Positions 1 through 11,331 are shown, counted from the stretch's first letter. The stretch: DNA of 64,000 bases from Leptotrichia sp. oral taxon 221 (GCF_018128245.1 NZ_CP072378.1:1550001-1614000), one strand, 5' to 3'. The notes: generated by a model not told the origin, from the sequence alone. Numbers and translations: made by a program.

Positions 1-2724
1 TAAGTAAAGTTGTTTTTGCTCACTGCTCAATGTTACAATCATATTCGATTCCATTTTTTCAGGCAACTCTGTCAACACTTCTTTTTTAGTTCTTCTTAAA
101 AGAAATGGCGCAATAATTTCTCTTAAATTAGTAACTTTCGCAGAATTAGGATTTACCAGCGCTTCCTTGTAAGTTTTTTTAAATTTCGTAAGATTATCCA
201 AATATCCTGGCAACACAAAATCAAATATCGACCACAATTCCAAAATATTATTTTCAACAGGTGTCCCTGTCAATGCAAAATTAACTTTACTATTTAATTT
301 CATAACCGCTTTTTTTATTTGCGAAGTAGCCGTTTTTATATTTTGTGCCTCATCTAAAACTACTATTTCAAATTTTTTGTTTTTATACTCATCAATATCA
401 TTTCTCAATGCCTGATAAGTCGTAATTAACAATCCTTTTTTCTTTTTCTCAATCAATTCTTTTCTATGAGCAGCCGTTCCTTCAACCAAAATCGGTTTTA
501 TCCCAGAAAATTTAATAATTTCCTCTTTCCAGTTATAAAGCAACGAACTTGGAACAATTATCAATGCAAAAAAATCTTTTTTCACACGATAAATTTCATT
601 CAACAACGAAATTGTCTGCAATGTTTTTCCCAATCCCATATCATCCGCTAAAACTCCACCAAATCCAACATCATACATATTTTTCAACCAGTTGAATCCT
701 AATTTTTGATACGGAAATAATTTTACGTTAATATTAGTTGGTTCCTGTTCCTTACGATTCTTAATTTTATGAAACAATTCTTTAAATTCATCCAATTTCT
801 CTAATTCATCTTGTACCGTTCTAGAAACCTGTGCCAATTGCAACGCCTTAATCTTAGAAATTTTATTTTCTCCCAATTTTATATTCGAAATCGAATCCAC
901 AATTCCTAGCAATTCTTCAACACTTTTATTTGCTATTTTTACAAGCTCTCCACTTGAAAGAGTCACATATTTTCTCTCATTTTTAATAGCTTCTATCACA
1001 TTCTCAATCTCAATTGGATCTATTCCTTCCACCTCAAAATTAATATTTAACATATCACTTTGAGCCTTTTTTACTTCAATGTTCACATGAATATCCTTAG
1101 CCTTTTTTATATTCGTATCCAAATGAATTTTCACTTTATCACGATATTTTTTATCAATAATTTCTGAAAGTTTTCCAAGTGCCTCATAATCCATTATAGA
1201 AGTATCCTCGTTAATTTCCTCTTCATAATCCTCAGTTTCTTTAAACGTCAATTCCTTAATAAGCGTTTTCAATTCTTCAAATACTTCAACATTTTTTCTT
1301 GGAATAAAATATTTCCCATTTTTTTCTATCGATTGAACGATATTTGATAAACTAATTCTCAATAATTGCCTATTTTCCATTTCTTGAACATAAACATCTA
1401 CAGTCCCAGATTTATCAACATATTCAGCAATATTAATATTTTCATTTTCCAAAATTTCTTTTAATTTTTGATTTGTTTCATCTGGAAGTTGATTCAAGCC
1501 TATCAAATTCATTCCCGACAATTTTCTCAATAATTTTTCTTCATTTTCAGCCATTTTAAAAATTTTCGTCGTATCATTTGCAAATGTGAAAAATCCACCA
1601 AAAGAAGTCATTCTTCTAATTTTTCTCAATTTAATTTTCCCATTTTCCAACAAAAATATCGGCTCATAATTATTCAAAATTTGTCTACGTTCTCCTAAAA
1701 AGAGAATATTTCTACCATCTTTCATAGCCAACAATAGCTTATTCAACAGCATTTCATACACTTTTAAACCTTTTTTATCCTTGATTCCATTATCGACAAC
1801 ACTACTAATCTCTTTATGATATTCATAAATTGCCTCAATAATTTTTTTGTCACTTTCATTAAAATAACAATTTACAGGATTATATTTAATTTTTGTACTA
1901 ATACTGTACTCGCTTTCCTCAATTACCGCATTCACAAATTTCAAAATATCTTTTATATAATATGTTTTTGAAAAACCTGTTTTCAATCTCAATACATATC
2001 CAGGATTATAGTCATCATCATATCCATAACCATATTTATAATCACTATAACTCCCTTCATCAATCTCAACTTCAAGTCTTAATTCCTGCATTTCTTCTTT
2101 TTCAGTTTTTCCAAGCTCTTTTTGATTCATTCTAATTTCATCAATTCTATCAATCAAATTGTCTAAATTATATTCTTTTTCCTCATCTTCAAGCTCAAAA
2201 TCCTTTTCAGAAATTTCTTTTTGAACAGATTTTCCTTCTTTTTCAATTTCTTTCTCTTCAGCTTTTTTTAAAGTCAAACTTTCTTTTTTATCCTTAACTT
2301 CTTTACTTGCTTTTTTCTCTACTTTTTTAGGCTCTTCAATGATCTTATCATTTTTGTTATCCTCTTCAAATTCATCTTCAAACAACATTTCAGCCTCATT
2401 CGTTCCAATAATCTCAGACACTTTCTTCGATTTATCAGACATAAATCCCAACGCAATTATATGCTTACATAAATTTTTCTTACTTTTTTGAAAAAACATA
2501 CAATCACAATCAGCTTCCAAAAATTCCACTTTTTCTTGATCAAATGTCAAAGAAGTCTTATAAACATGATTTTCCTTATACTCACCTTCGACTGTCATCA
2601 CATTTCCATCAGCAAAAAGTGCTGTTAAATTCCCCAATCTCTTATCATAGTATTCTTTTCCAATCGTATAAATGCTTGGCGTGATTTTCTTTTTGATCTC
2701 TCCTAATATACTTTTTTGTAACAT
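1..2724 (-). CDS. SNF2-family DEAD/DEAH helicase with SWIM zinc finger (3' end beyond window)
   Basis: The reading frame is open from the ATG at 2724 to the window edge, giving 908 residues with the C-terminal helicase lobe missing. An N-terminal SWIM zinc-binding motif is visible (CxC at residues 73/75, C86, H88). A long charged linker follows, rich in Lys and Glu. The first helicase lobe has Walker A (DDMGLGKT, near residue 695), DEAQ (near 790) and motif III (LTGTPVEN, near 815). This is the layout of bacterial SNF2 ATPases, which use ATP to move on double-stranded DNA; the precise role of the bacterial proteins is poorly defined. An AGGGAGGAAA ribosome site supports the start. It may be co-transcribed with the GNAT and lepB genes just upstream. 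Confidence 0.93.
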   Translation of the reverse strand, partial: MLQKSILGEIKKKITPSIYTIGKEYYDKRLGNLTALFADGNVMTVEGEYKENHVYKTSLTFDQEKVEFLEADCDCMFFQKSKKNLCKHIIALGFMSDKSKKVSEIIGTNEAEMLFEDEFEEDNKNDKIIEEPKKVEKKASKEVKDKKESLTLKKAEEKEIEKEGKSVQKEISEKDFELEDEEKEYNLDNLIDRIDEIRMNQKELGKTEKEEMQELRLEVEIDEGSYSDYKYGYGYDDDYNPGYVLRLKTGFSKTYYIKDILKFVNAVIEESEYSISTKIKYNPVNCYFNESDKKIIEAIYEYHKEISSVVDNGIKDKKGLKVYEMLLNKLLLAMKDGRNILFLGERRQILNNYEPIFLLENGKIKLRKIRRMTSFGGFFTFANDTTKIFKMAENEEKLLRKLSGMNLIGLNQLPDETNQKLKEILENENINIAEYVDKSGTVDVYVQEMENRQLLRISLSNIVQSIEKNGKYFIPRKNVEVFEELKTLIKELTFKETEDYEEEINEDTSIMDYEALGKLSEIIDKKYRDKVKIHLDTNIKKAKDIHVNIEVKKAQSDMLNINFEVEGIDPIEIENVIEAIKNERKYVTLSSGELVKIANKSVEELLGIVDSISNIKLGENKISKIKALQLAQVSRTVQDELEKLDEFKELFHKIKNRKEQEPTNINVKLFPYQKLGFNWLKNMYDVGFGGVLADDMGLGKTLQTISLLNEIYRVKKDFFALIIVPSSLLYNWKEEIIKFSGIKPILVEGTAAHRKELIEKKKKGLLITTYQALRNDIDEYKNKKFEIVVLDEAQNIKTATSQIKKAVMKLNSKVNFALTGTPVENNILELWSIFDFVLPGYLDNLTKFKKTYKEALVNPNSAKVTNLREIIAPFLLRRTKKEVLTELPEKMESNMIVTLSSEQKQLYL

Positions 2725-2746
2725 TTTCCTCCCTCTCAGTTTCACA

Positions 2747-3319
2747 TCATTTCTTTAAACTCTTTACCATTATAAGAGCATCCTCATTTAATCCATAATA
2801 ATTCTTTCTAACCGAAATTTCCTCAAAATTATTTTTTTCATACAATTTTATTGCATTCAAATTTTTTTGATTTACTTCTAAAAATATTTTCATTTCTTCT
2901 TTGTCTCGATCTTTATATTTTTTATCAGATAATATCATTTCTAAAGATTTTTCAAGAAGCTCATTCCCAAATCCTTTTCCTTGATATTGACCATCAATTG
3001 CTATTTCAAATAAATCTAGACTATATATTGTATCATAAAATACAATATATCCAAAAGAAATATTTTCATTTTTTCCCATTTTTTCAGTTATTTTTTTAAT
3101 TTCATAATTTTTTTCATCTGATTTGTCTCTAATATTAAATAAGCAGTATAAATCATACTGCTTACTTAAAAAGATTTCTTTAAAATAATTTTCATTAACT
3201 TTATTGTGAAAATTATTATTGTGAATTGTTGTCATTTCTTGTAATATTCTCATTAAATCAATATTTTCAATTTCTTTTGTTTTTTCTATTTCTAATTTTA
3301 ACATTTTATCTTTATCCAT
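2747..3319 (-). CDS. GNAT-family N-acetyltransferase
   Basis: A 190-residue protein with the acetyl-CoA pyrophosphate-binding loop of the GNAT fold (IDGQYQGKGFGNELLEKS, near residues 110-127, fitting Q/RxxGxG) followed by a helix. The C-terminal stretch (EVNQKNLNAIKLYEKNNFEE) is the usual RimI-like beta5-alpha4 signature. The substrate cannot be read from the sequence. The N-terminal 60 residues are unusually rich in Lys and Glu. Its ATG shares one base with the lepB stop codon (TAATG), so translation is probably coupled to lepB. It could acetylate a protein N terminus or a small amine. Confidence 0.85.
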   Translation of the reverse strand: MDKDKMLKLEIEKTKEIENIDLMRILQEMTTIHNNNFHNKVNENYFKEIFLSKQYDLYCLFNIRDKSDEKNYEIKKITEKMGKNENISFGYIVFYDTIYSLDLFEIAIDGQYQGKGFGNELLEKSLEMILSDKKYKDRDKEEMKIFLEVNQKNLNAIKLYEKNNFEEISVRKNYYGLNEDALIMVKSLKK

Positions 3320-4764
3320 TACAATAATCCTATTCTATTCAATGGCCACCATCTAACTAATAATTCACCTTTAATTCTAGATCTTGAAACATTACCAAAA
3401 TATCTCGAATCAAAACTATTTCCTGTGTTATCTCCCATAGCCATATAATAATCTTTATCCAATGTAATTGTTTCTCCATTTAAAAGTTTTGTAAATAACG
3501 CATCATCATATTTGAAATCCATAATTGGCATTACCATTTCATTTCTACCTTCAACTTTCAATGTAAAAGTATAGTACGTATTTGTTTTTGGATCATCTTC
3601 TTTATAAGGACCGTCATTTACACCAATTATATCTTTATACCCTTTTTGCGTTCCTATCAATTGCAAAAACTCTTTCCCTGTTAAATTTTTAAATTCAGTT
3701 CCATTAGCAAAATCATCCCATCTAGTATAAACTACAAATGTATTATCAGCTGCATATCCAGACATTTTATTAATAGCAATAACTTTATCTAATTTAACTT
3801 TATCACCTTTTTTAGGAATATAAATCTTATTATTATTCAATACTCCTTCTTGATTATAAGGTCTATTCAAAATTTCTTCAACTTTATCATTAATCAAAAT
3901 TCTTTTATTAACAATTTGCAAAGTGTCTCCAGGTCCTCCAACCAATCTTTTCGTATACATCACAGTATTAGCCATTGGTTCTTTAAATGCAATAATTTGC
4001 CCAATTTTCGGTGCTGTAAATCTATATTTTATCATATTTGCAAACACTCTATCTTTTATCAAAATTGTTGGCTCCATAGATCCTGATGGAATAACATAGT
4101 TCCCAATATAAAACACTTGAATTAATCCTACCAAAATCACAGCTAACAACGAATTACTAATTCTCGTAACCGCTTTTCCAAAAGAACTTCTTCTAACTTT
4201 CGTAATCTCAATTTTATCTTCCATCGAAATTGAATTATCTAATAAATACTCATCTTCACTTTTCGCATCGGCAATTTCCTTTAAAATCGTTTTTTCATCA
4301 ATTTTCTCTTCAGCTGGTTTTCTAAACAAATAAACTAATATCAACGATAAAACCACATTTATTGCCAAATAAACATAATATTTTGGATCTAGAATATTAA
4401 ACATCAATCTTCCAAGAAGCATCATAACTAAGTTCCCTAAAAAAATCCACTCATGCTCTTTCTTCATTACATAAAACACTAAATTTAAAATAAATATTCC
4501 GTAAACTCCCCATATTTTTATCGCTATCGTTCGATCATAAGTTTTATCAACTAAAACAAAAAATAAGGCAGTAACAACCAATGCAACTAATGTCAGAATA
4601 TTTCCCAATGTTATACTTTTCCCATTACTTTGCAATGGAAACTTTTTCAAAACGTCATCTTCTTTTTTTCTAATAAATCCTATTACTTTTTTCTCTCTCA
4701 CAAAGAAATACAAAAGAAATATCGAAGTTATCAGATAAAAAATAACCCATAATAATATTTTCAT
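3319..4764 (-). CDS. lepB: Signal peptidase I, long form
   Basis: Cleaves signal peptides from exported proteins at the outer face of the inner membrane. The catalytic serine is in PSGSMEPT (near residue 230) and the general-base lysine in YTKRLVGGPGD (near 272). The C-terminal box MGDNTGNSFDSRYFG is also present. At 481 residues it is much longer than the usual 170-330. The extra length is an N-terminal region with several hydrophobic segments (about residues 1-20, 50-75, 83-100, 105-150), then a charged cytoplasmic stretch and another membrane segment just before the catalytic serine. The SD is GAGAGGG. The downstream GNAT gene overlaps it by one base. Confidence 0.95.
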   Translation of the reverse strand: MKILLWVIFYLITSIFLLYFFVREKKVIGFIRKKEDDVLKKFPLQSNGKSITLGNILTLVALVVTALFFVLVDKTYDRTIAIKIWGVYGIFILNLVFYVMKKEHEWIFLGNLVMMLLGRLMFNILDPKYYVYLAINVVLSLILVYLFRKPAEEKIDEKTILKEIADAKSEDEYLLDNSISMEDKIEITKVRRSSFGKAVTRISNSLLAVILVGLIQVFYIGNYVIPSGSMEPTILIKDRVFANMIKYRFTAPKIGQIIAFKEPMANTVMYTKRLVGGPGDTLQIVNKRILINDKVEEILNRPYNQEGVLNNNKIYIPKKGDKVKLDKVIAINKMSGYAADNTFVVYTRWDDFANGTEFKNLTGKEFLQLIGTQKGYKDIIGVNDGPYKEDDPKTNTYYTFTLKVEGRNEMVMPIMDFKYDDALFTKLLNGETITLDKDYYMAMGDNTGNSFDSRYFGNVSRSRIKGELLVRWWPLNRIGLL

Positions 4765-4913
4765 CTTATTTAATCCCTCTCTAATTTTTTATAAATCTAA
4801 TCATTATTTCGAAACTCATTTTTTATTTTAAAACATATCTAGCTTTAATAACTCATAATTTAGAATTTAAAAACACATTTTTGTGCTTACAAATAACTAA
4901 ATCCATAAAACAT

Positions 4914-4938
4914 AAAAAAGCTAGCAAACGCTAGCTTT
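4914..4938 (-). terminator. Rho-independent terminator of rplS
   Basis: A perfect 9-bp stem (AAAGCTAGC / GCTAGCTTT) with a 4-nt loop, followed on the minus strand by a run of T. It starts four bases after the rplS stop codon, so rplS is probably transcribed alone. Confidence 0.9.
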
Positions 4939-4941
4939 GAG

Positions 4942-5292
4942 CTACTTTCTAATTTCTTTAATTCTAGCAGCTTTTCCTGATAAGTTTCTTAAGTAATACA
5001 ATCTTGATCTTCTTACTTTACCAATTCTCTTAACTTCGATTTTTTCGATTAATGGAGAATTTAAAGGTATTATTCTTTCAACACCAATTCCTGAAGATAC
5101 TTTTCTTACTGTGAAGTTTTTTGCAACACTTCCACCAGATACTCTAATTACTACACCTTCAAAAACCTGTATTCTTTCTTTGTTCCCCTCTTTTACTTTA
5201 TAGTGAACAGCTATTGTGTCCCCAGCTTTAAAATGAGGTACATCAGATTTCAAATAATCTTTTTCTACTAATTCGATTAATTTCTCTTTCAA
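4942..5292 (-). CDS. rplS: 50S ribosomal protein L19
   Basis: Small basic protein of the large subunit at the interface with 30S. Family signatures are visible: [31 protein letters not shown] and the tail [17 protein letters not shown] chose the TTG at 5292 because the GGGAG Shine-Dalgarno lies 8 nt before it and this gives 116 residues, the usual L19 length. A GTG at 5301 would extend it by three residues but would abut that SD directly. It is a single-gene unit bounded by its own terminator. Confidence 0.93.
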   Translation of the reverse strand: MKEKLIELVEKDYLKSDVPHFKAGDTIAVHYKVKEGNKERIQVFEGVVIRVSGGSVAKNFTVRKVSSGIGVERIIPLNSPLIEKIEVKRIGKVRRSRLYYLRNLSGKAARIKEIRK

Positions 5293-5334
5293 GAAATTCA
5301 CTCCCTTCTTCTCTAGACATTCATTTTACCTATA

Positions 5335-5348
5335 CCAACACTAGTTGG
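5335..5348 (-). promoter_or_regulatory. Hairpin in rplS leader, possible autoregulatory site
   Basis: A 5-bp stem CCAAC/GTTGG with a 4-nt loop lies about 45 nt upstream of the rplS start. Several bacteria use leader structures to control L19 synthesis, but I cannot match this one to a described class. Confidence 0.25.
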
Positions 5349-5513
5349 CAGCAACAATAAAAGCGGAATATCCTTTTTTTACTTTATATATTTTATCATA
5401 TCTATTTTATTTTTACAAGAATTTTTTTCAAAAAAATATTTTCTTTTTTATCACTTCACAAAAAGAATAAAAGAAAAAAATATGAATACTAATTATCAAT
5501 TTATTCTTCTTTT

Positions 5514-6707
5514 TTATCCTTCAAATTTTTGAAAAAATCTTTTTATTTTATCCTTAAATGACTTACCTTCTTTATAATTTTTACTTCCTAAAGTATCATC
5601 AAATTCTTTTAAAATATTTTTTTGTTTTTCAGTCAAATTAGTAGGAACTTCTACTTTTACTTGTATTATTTCTGAACCTCTTCTATCACTAGAAGGTTGT
5701 TTTATTCCTTTATCTCTCAATCTAAATATTGTTCCTGATTGTGTTCCTTCAGGTATTTTTATCTTAGTTTTTCCTTCAAGAGTTGGTACTTCCACTTCTC
5801 CACCTAAAATAGCCGTCGTCATCTTAACTGGCACTTCACAGTGAATATCGAATCCATCTCTTCTAAAAATATCATGTTTTTTAACTGTTATAAATATATA
5901 TAAATCTCCGAAAATACCGTTGTTTCCACCTGCATTTCCTCCATCTCTGACAACTAATCTTTGTCCTGTTTCAACTCCTGAAGGAATTCTTACTTTTCTA
6001 GTAACAGTTTCTTTTTCAAGACCTGTTCCATGACAAGTACTACAAGCTTTTTCTGGTATTTTTCCTGTTCCATGACATTCATCACATTCTTGTGTTACAA
6101 CTTGCACTCCAAAAATACTTCTTTGTTGAGTTCTAATATGTCCAGAACCATTACATTTTGGACAAGTTTTCATGTTATGACCTGGCTCAGCTCCCGAACC
6201 GTGACAAGTGTGACATTTTCCTTCTCTCTTATATTTAATTTCTTTTTCTACACCTTTTGCAATTTCTTCAAGCGTTAACTCAAGATTATATCTCAAGTCT
6301 TCTCCTTCTTTTACTCTTGGACCTTGGCTACGACCTCTTCCACCGCCACCAAAGAAACTTCCGAAACTTCCAAAAATATCTCCCAAATCTTCAAAATCAA
6401 AGCCTTGTGCATTTCCACTAAATCCGTTAAAGCCTCCACCGAAGCCACCAGCTCCACCAGCACCATTTTCAAATGCCGCATGTCCATATTGATCATAAGC
6501 TGCTTTTTTTTGTGCATCTGACAAAATTTCATAAGCCTCATTTATTTCTTTAAATTTTTCTTCCGCATCCTTTTTTTCAGCATCTGACGAATTAGCAAAT
6601 TTATCTGGGTGATATTTCATCGCCGCTTTTCTATACGCCTTTTTTATATCTGATTCACTTGCATTTTTTGCTACTCCAAGCACTTCATAATAATCTCTTT
6701 TTGCCAT
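5514..6707 (-). CDS. dnaJ: Chaperone protein DnaJ (Hsp40)
   Basis: Co-chaperone that binds unfolded proteins and stimulates DnaK ATPase. The 397 residues contain, in order, the J domain with HPD at residues 33-35, a Gly/Phe-rich linker (about 75-130), four CxxCxGxG zinc-binding repeats (about 160-230) and the C-terminal substrate-binding domains. The SD is AGGAGG. It is separated from dnaK by about 1 kb containing mazEF and a terminator, so it probably has its own promoter. Confidence 0.97.
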   Translation of the reverse strand: MAKRDYYEVLGVAKNASESDIKKAYRKAAMKYHPDKFANSSDAEKKDAEEKFKEINEAYEILSDAQKKAAYDQYGHAAFENGAGGAGGFGGGFNGFSGNAQGFDFEDLGDIFGSFGSFFGGGGRGRSQGPRVKEGEDLRYNLELTLEEIAKGVEKEIKYKREGKCHTCHGSGAEPGHNMKTCPKCNGSGHIRTQQRSIFGVQVVTQECDECHGTGKIPEKACSTCHGTGLEKETVTRKVRIPSGVETGQRLVVRDGGNAGGNNGIFGDLYIFITVKKHDIFRRDGFDIHCEVPVKMTTAILGGEVEVPTLEGKTKIKIPEGTQSGTIFRLRDKGIKQPSSDRRGSEIIQVKVEVPTNLTEKQKNILKEFDDTLGSKNYKEGKSFKDKIKRFFQKFEG

Positions 6708-6782
6708 TTCCCACTTACACCTCCTTTTTTTCAGAGATGTACTCCTTTCTTTCGCATTATTTTGCTTTTATTTCAATGTTTC

Positions 6783-6807
6783 AAAAAAGAGTTTCTCTCT
6801 TTTTTTG
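6783..6807 (-). terminator. Terminator after mazF
   Basis: Inverted repeat AAAAAAGAG/CTCTTTTTT with a 5-nt loop in the gap between mazF and dnaJ. It would end mazEF transcription before dnaJ and isolates the toxin-antitoxin pair. Confidence 0.6.
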
Positions 6808-6824
6808 TTTATTTTCTGAAATAT

Positions 6825-7160
6825 CTAATTATTTTCAATATCAATTTCAGAAAAAATTATATCTATAACATTCTGTAAAATATCTTTCGGTAATTTTTCA
6901 ACAATTTTATAATCTCTAGCCTCTATATCTAAAGATCTAAGATGTTCACATAAGATGATTCCTGTAGTAACTGTCCGAGTATCTAACTTTATATGAAGTG
7001 GAAAATTATCTATTGAATTTGTAATTGGACAGACAAAAACAAGTTTTGAAACTCTATTAAAAGTATTATTACTCACAACAATAGCTGGACGATATCCTGC
7101 TTGTTCGTGTCCCTTTTGTGGATTAAAATTTATTTTTATTATATCTCCTTGTTTTACCAT
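6825..7160 (-). CDS. mazF: MazF/PemK-type mRNA interferase toxin
   Basis: A 111-residue protein beginning VKQGDIIKINFNPQKGHEQA and containing GYRPAIVVSNNTFN and a downstream CPITNS motif, the hallmarks of the MazF/PemK endoribonuclease fold. The family cleaves mRNA at short specific sequences and is held inactive by its antitoxin. Its start overlaps the end of mazE by 7 nt, indicating coupled translation. The cleavage specificity cannot be read from the sequence. Confidence 0.93.
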   Translation of the reverse strand: MVKQGDIIKINFNPQKGHEQAGYRPAIVVSNNTFNRVSKLVFVCPITNSIDNFPLHIKLDTRTVTTGIILCEHLRSLDIEARDYKIVEKLPKDILQNVIDIIFSEIDIENN

Positions 7161-7402
7161 ATTTCCTTACCTTGTGGCTCTCCCCAATCAATTTCTTGTT
7201 TTTCGTAACTTCCATCATAATTAGCAAACAATTCTTTTATTGTTTTCCTTTTTTCTTTTTCAACTTTTTGGATTTTTAAATTTCCCTTTTCAATAATCAT
7301 CTCCAATTCATCATCTTTTTTCCATTTTAACAATTCTAAAACATTTTTGGGAATTCTTATTCCTTGACCATTTCCCCATTTTGAAATTTTGATAAGTAAC
7401 AT
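7154..7402 (-). CDS. mazE: MazE-type antitoxin (AbrB/SpoVT-like N terminus)
   Basis: 82 residues. The N-terminal part (SKWGNGQGIRIPKNVLELL) is the swapped-hairpin AbrB-like DNA-binding fold typical of MazE. The acidic, probably flexible C-terminal part (YDGSYEKQEIDWGEPQGKEIW) would wrap the toxin. The SD is AGGAGG, 9 nt before the ATG. A palindrome just upstream is the likely autoregulatory site. Confidence 0.92.
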   Translation of the reverse strand: MLLIKISKWGNGQGIRIPKNVLELLKWKKDDELEMIIEKGNLKIQKVEKEKRKTIKELFANYDGSYEKQEIDWGEPQGKEIW

Positions 7403-7423
7403 CTCGAAAAACCTCCTACATTC

Positions 7424-7444
7424 AGTATATACATAGTATATACT
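7424..7444 (-). promoter_or_regulatory. Palindromic operator in the mazEF promoter
   Basis: Perfect 9-bp inverted repeat (AGTATATAC / GTATATACT) with a 3-nt centre, about 20 nt upstream of mazE. It contains a TATACT -10-like hexamer, so a bound repressor would block transcription. MazE-type antitoxins usually repress their own operon at such sites. Confidence 0.6.
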
Positions 7445-7583
7445 ATTTTATGTGAAAAAACAATAATATTTTACATTTTTATATCTTTTAATTACATTTT
7501 ATTATACTATCTATACTTACAAAAAAGAAAATTATTTTAAAACTTTACATTTTTTGAATACCTAAAATACTACTAAAACAAAG

Positions 7584-7601
7584 GAGAACCCGAAAGTTCT
7601 C
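7584..7601 (-). terminator. Possible terminator downstream of dnaK
   Basis: Stem GAGAAC/GTTCTC with a 6-nt loop followed on the minus strand by a T-rich stretch, about 140 nt beyond the dnaK stop. It would separate the hrcA-grpE-dnaK transcript from mazEF. Confidence 0.5.
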
Positions 7602-7606
7602 TTCTG

Positions 7607-7726
7607 TTATTTATTTTTTCTATCGTTTTTTATATGTTTAAAATCGTTTTTATCTTTTAAATATCGTTTAAGATTTTCGAGTATTATTTCATCTCTATCA
7701 TCACTTACTATAAATATTTTATAAAA
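7607..7726 (-). other. Short open stretch after dnaK, possible gene remnant
   Basis: Between dnaK and mazE there is an open frame of 39 codons with a plausible protein-like composition (for example DEIILENLKRYLKD), but it has no start codon or ribosome site. It may be the tail of a gene lost when mazEF arrived, or chance. I see no other gene in 7445-7740. Confidence 0.2.
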
Positions 7727-7740
7727 TTACTTATTTGCAA

Positions 7741-9588
<1,848 letters not shown>

Positions 9589-9666
9589 TCAATTTATTTA
9601 ATTTTTTTATAAAAGTATTATTTTAAATCCATTTTTTTGAATTTTCAAATTATAACTTTTACAAAA

Positions 9667-10245
9667 TTACTTTTTATTAACTGTTACCATCGCTGGTCTA
9701 ATAACTTTCCCTTTCAATTTATATCCTTTTTGAAACACTTTCACAATAACATCATTGTCTAAATTTTCCACATTTTCAGTCATCATCGCTTGATGTTCAT
9801 AAGGATTAAATTTCACACCTTCCGCTGCTTCCAATTCTTCAACACCTTCTTCAGTCAAAAGATTTCTCAGATTTCTCAAAATCATATTAACTCCTTCAAC
9901 CAATGCGTCAAAGTTTTTAGTTTCAGCAGAAGCTTGTTCAGCTCTTTCTAAATTATCAATATTATCTAATAATTTTGTAATAATTCCTTCAGAAGCATAT
10001 TTTTTCATTTCAGCAACTTCATTTTCTTTTCTTTTTGTGAAGTTTTGAAATTCAGCTAATTTTCTTGTATAAGAACTCTTCCATTCTTCCAAATCCTTTT
10101 CAAGTTTTGCGATTACTTCGCAAGGATTTTCTTCTTTAACTTCCTCTTTTGCAGTAGAATCAGCATTTTCTTTTGTTTCATTTGCTTCATTTTCTGCATT
10201 TAATTTATCTTTTACTTCTTCGTTTTCATTTTTTTTCTCTGACAT
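9667..10245 (-). CDS. grpE: Nucleotide exchange factor GrpE
   Basis: Releases ADP from DnaK. The 192 residues have a long acidic coiled-coil N-terminal region (about residues 1-60), the central helix with YTRKLAEFQNFTKRKENEV, and the C-terminal beta wing ending KVFQKGYKLKGKVIRPAMVTV, the family signature. It starts three bases after the hrcA stop, so the two are translated together. Confidence 0.96.
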   Translation of the reverse strand: MSEKKNENEEVKDKLNAENEANETKENADSTAKEEVKEENPCEVIAKLEKDLEEWKSSYTRKLAEFQNFTKRKENEVAEMKKYASEGIITKLLDNIDNLERAEQASAETKNFDALVEGVNMILRNLRNLLTEEGVEELEAAEGVKFNPYEHQAMMTENVENLDNDVIVKVFQKGYKLKGKVIRPAMVTVNKK

Positions 10246-10248
10246 CGT

Positions 10249-11271
10249 CTACCTCACTTCTCCTTTATTATTTTTTTCTAAAAGTTGTTTCACTTCCTCT
10301 GAAACATATTCTACCAAACCAACTGTTCTAGAATATTCCATCCGTTTCGGACCTATTACCCCCATAACACCTTTAGCATTTCCCAATGTGTAAACCGAAA
10401 ATACAAACGAGAAATCTTCCAAGCCAGGTATATTCAAATCTTCTCCAAAGATAACATTCACTTCACCATCTTTATATTGCTCTCTTTGAATAAATTGTGA
10501 AAATACTGCTCTTAAATCTTTTGGATTATTAAACAATTTCACTCGATCAATTATTTTCATCACATCTGAGACATTGCCTTCTAATAAATTCGAACCCCCT
10601 TCAAAAAATAATTTCCCTTCATCTACACCTTTATCTTCCTGAAAACCTTCTGGTACGAATAACTCCGTATTTGTGAAGAATTCTCCTAAATCAGATAGTG
10701 TAAATACTTCTTTTTCTCTGATTTTTTCATTCAAAAACCTATTAATATTTTCAACCCCTTCTTCATTCAAAGGCGTTTCCAGATACACACTCAAGTTTTT
10801 TGTTAAATATGAATCCATAACTATTACAGCAAGAATAGTCGTATCATTAATATGAACTAACTTTACTTTCTTAATTCCTTCCTGCTTTATAGCTGGCTCC
10901 AACACAACTCCTGCATACTGACTAATTTTCGACAGTAGCCTCGATGTCTCTTCAAATATCATATCTATTTGGTTCATTCGTTTATTATACGCTTGTAAAA
11001 CTTTTGCTTTTTCCTCTTGAGAAATATCTCGTATTTTAATAAGTTCCTCCACATATAATCTGTAACCTTCACTTGTAGGAATTCTTCCAGAAGATGTATG
11101 TGTTTTGCTAATCAAACCTTTATCTTCCAAATCAGCCATTGTATTTCTAATTGTAGCTGAAGAAACTCCGATATTGTACTTTTTCTCTAAAGTTCTTGAC
11201 CCTACACTTTCACCAAATTCGAGATAATGTTTGATTATAGCTTTTAAAATCAACTGTTCTCTTTCATTCAT
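10249..11271 (-). CDS. hrcA: Heat-inducible transcription repressor HrcA
   Basis: Represses class I heat-shock genes by binding CIRCE. The N-terminal winged helix is seen in EREQLILKAIIKHYLEFGES and SSATIRNTMADLEDKGLI, followed by the GAF-like HrcA domain and the C-terminal EYVSEEVKQLL. I chose the ATG at 11271 (340 residues) because it has a GGAAGGG SD 8 nt upstream. The frame stays open to a GTG at 11301, but that would lie inside the CIRCE element. Confidence 0.96.
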   Translation of the reverse strand: MNEREQLILKAIIKHYLEFGESVGSRTLEKKYNIGVSSATIRNTMADLEDKGLISKTHTSSGRIPTSEGYRLYVEELIKIRDISQEEKAKVLQAYNKRMNQIDMIFEETSRLLSKISQYAGVVLEPAIKQEGIKKVKLVHINDTTILAVIVMDSYLTKNLSVYLETPLNEEGVENINRFLNEKIREKEVFTLSDLGEFFTNTELFVPEGFQEDKGVDEGKLFFEGGSNLLEGNVSDVMKIIDRVKLFNNPKDLRAVFSQFIQREQYKDGEVNVIFGEDLNIPGLEDFSFVFSVYTLGNAKGVMGVIGPKRMEYSRTVGLVEYVSEEVKQLLEKNNKGEVR

Positions 11272-11294
11272 CTCTGTATCCCTTCCTTTTTTTG

Positions 11295-11321
11295 TTAGCA
11301 CTCACTAACTCATAGTGCTAA
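11295..11321 (-). promoter_or_regulatory. CIRCE operator (HrcA-binding site)
   Basis: On the plus strand, TTAGCACTC, a 9-nt spacer, then TAGTGCTAA: the CIRCE inverted repeat with a single mismatch to the consensus GAGTGCTAA arm. It lies between the hrcA promoter and start codon, so HrcA should repress its own operon, hrcA-grpE-dnaK. Confidence 0.95.
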
Positions 11322-11331
11322 TTACAGATAT

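Noticed and set aside
11301-11301. GTG start for hrcA giving 350 residues
   Set aside because: It lies inside the CIRCE operator and has no SD; the ATG at 11271 is well placed.
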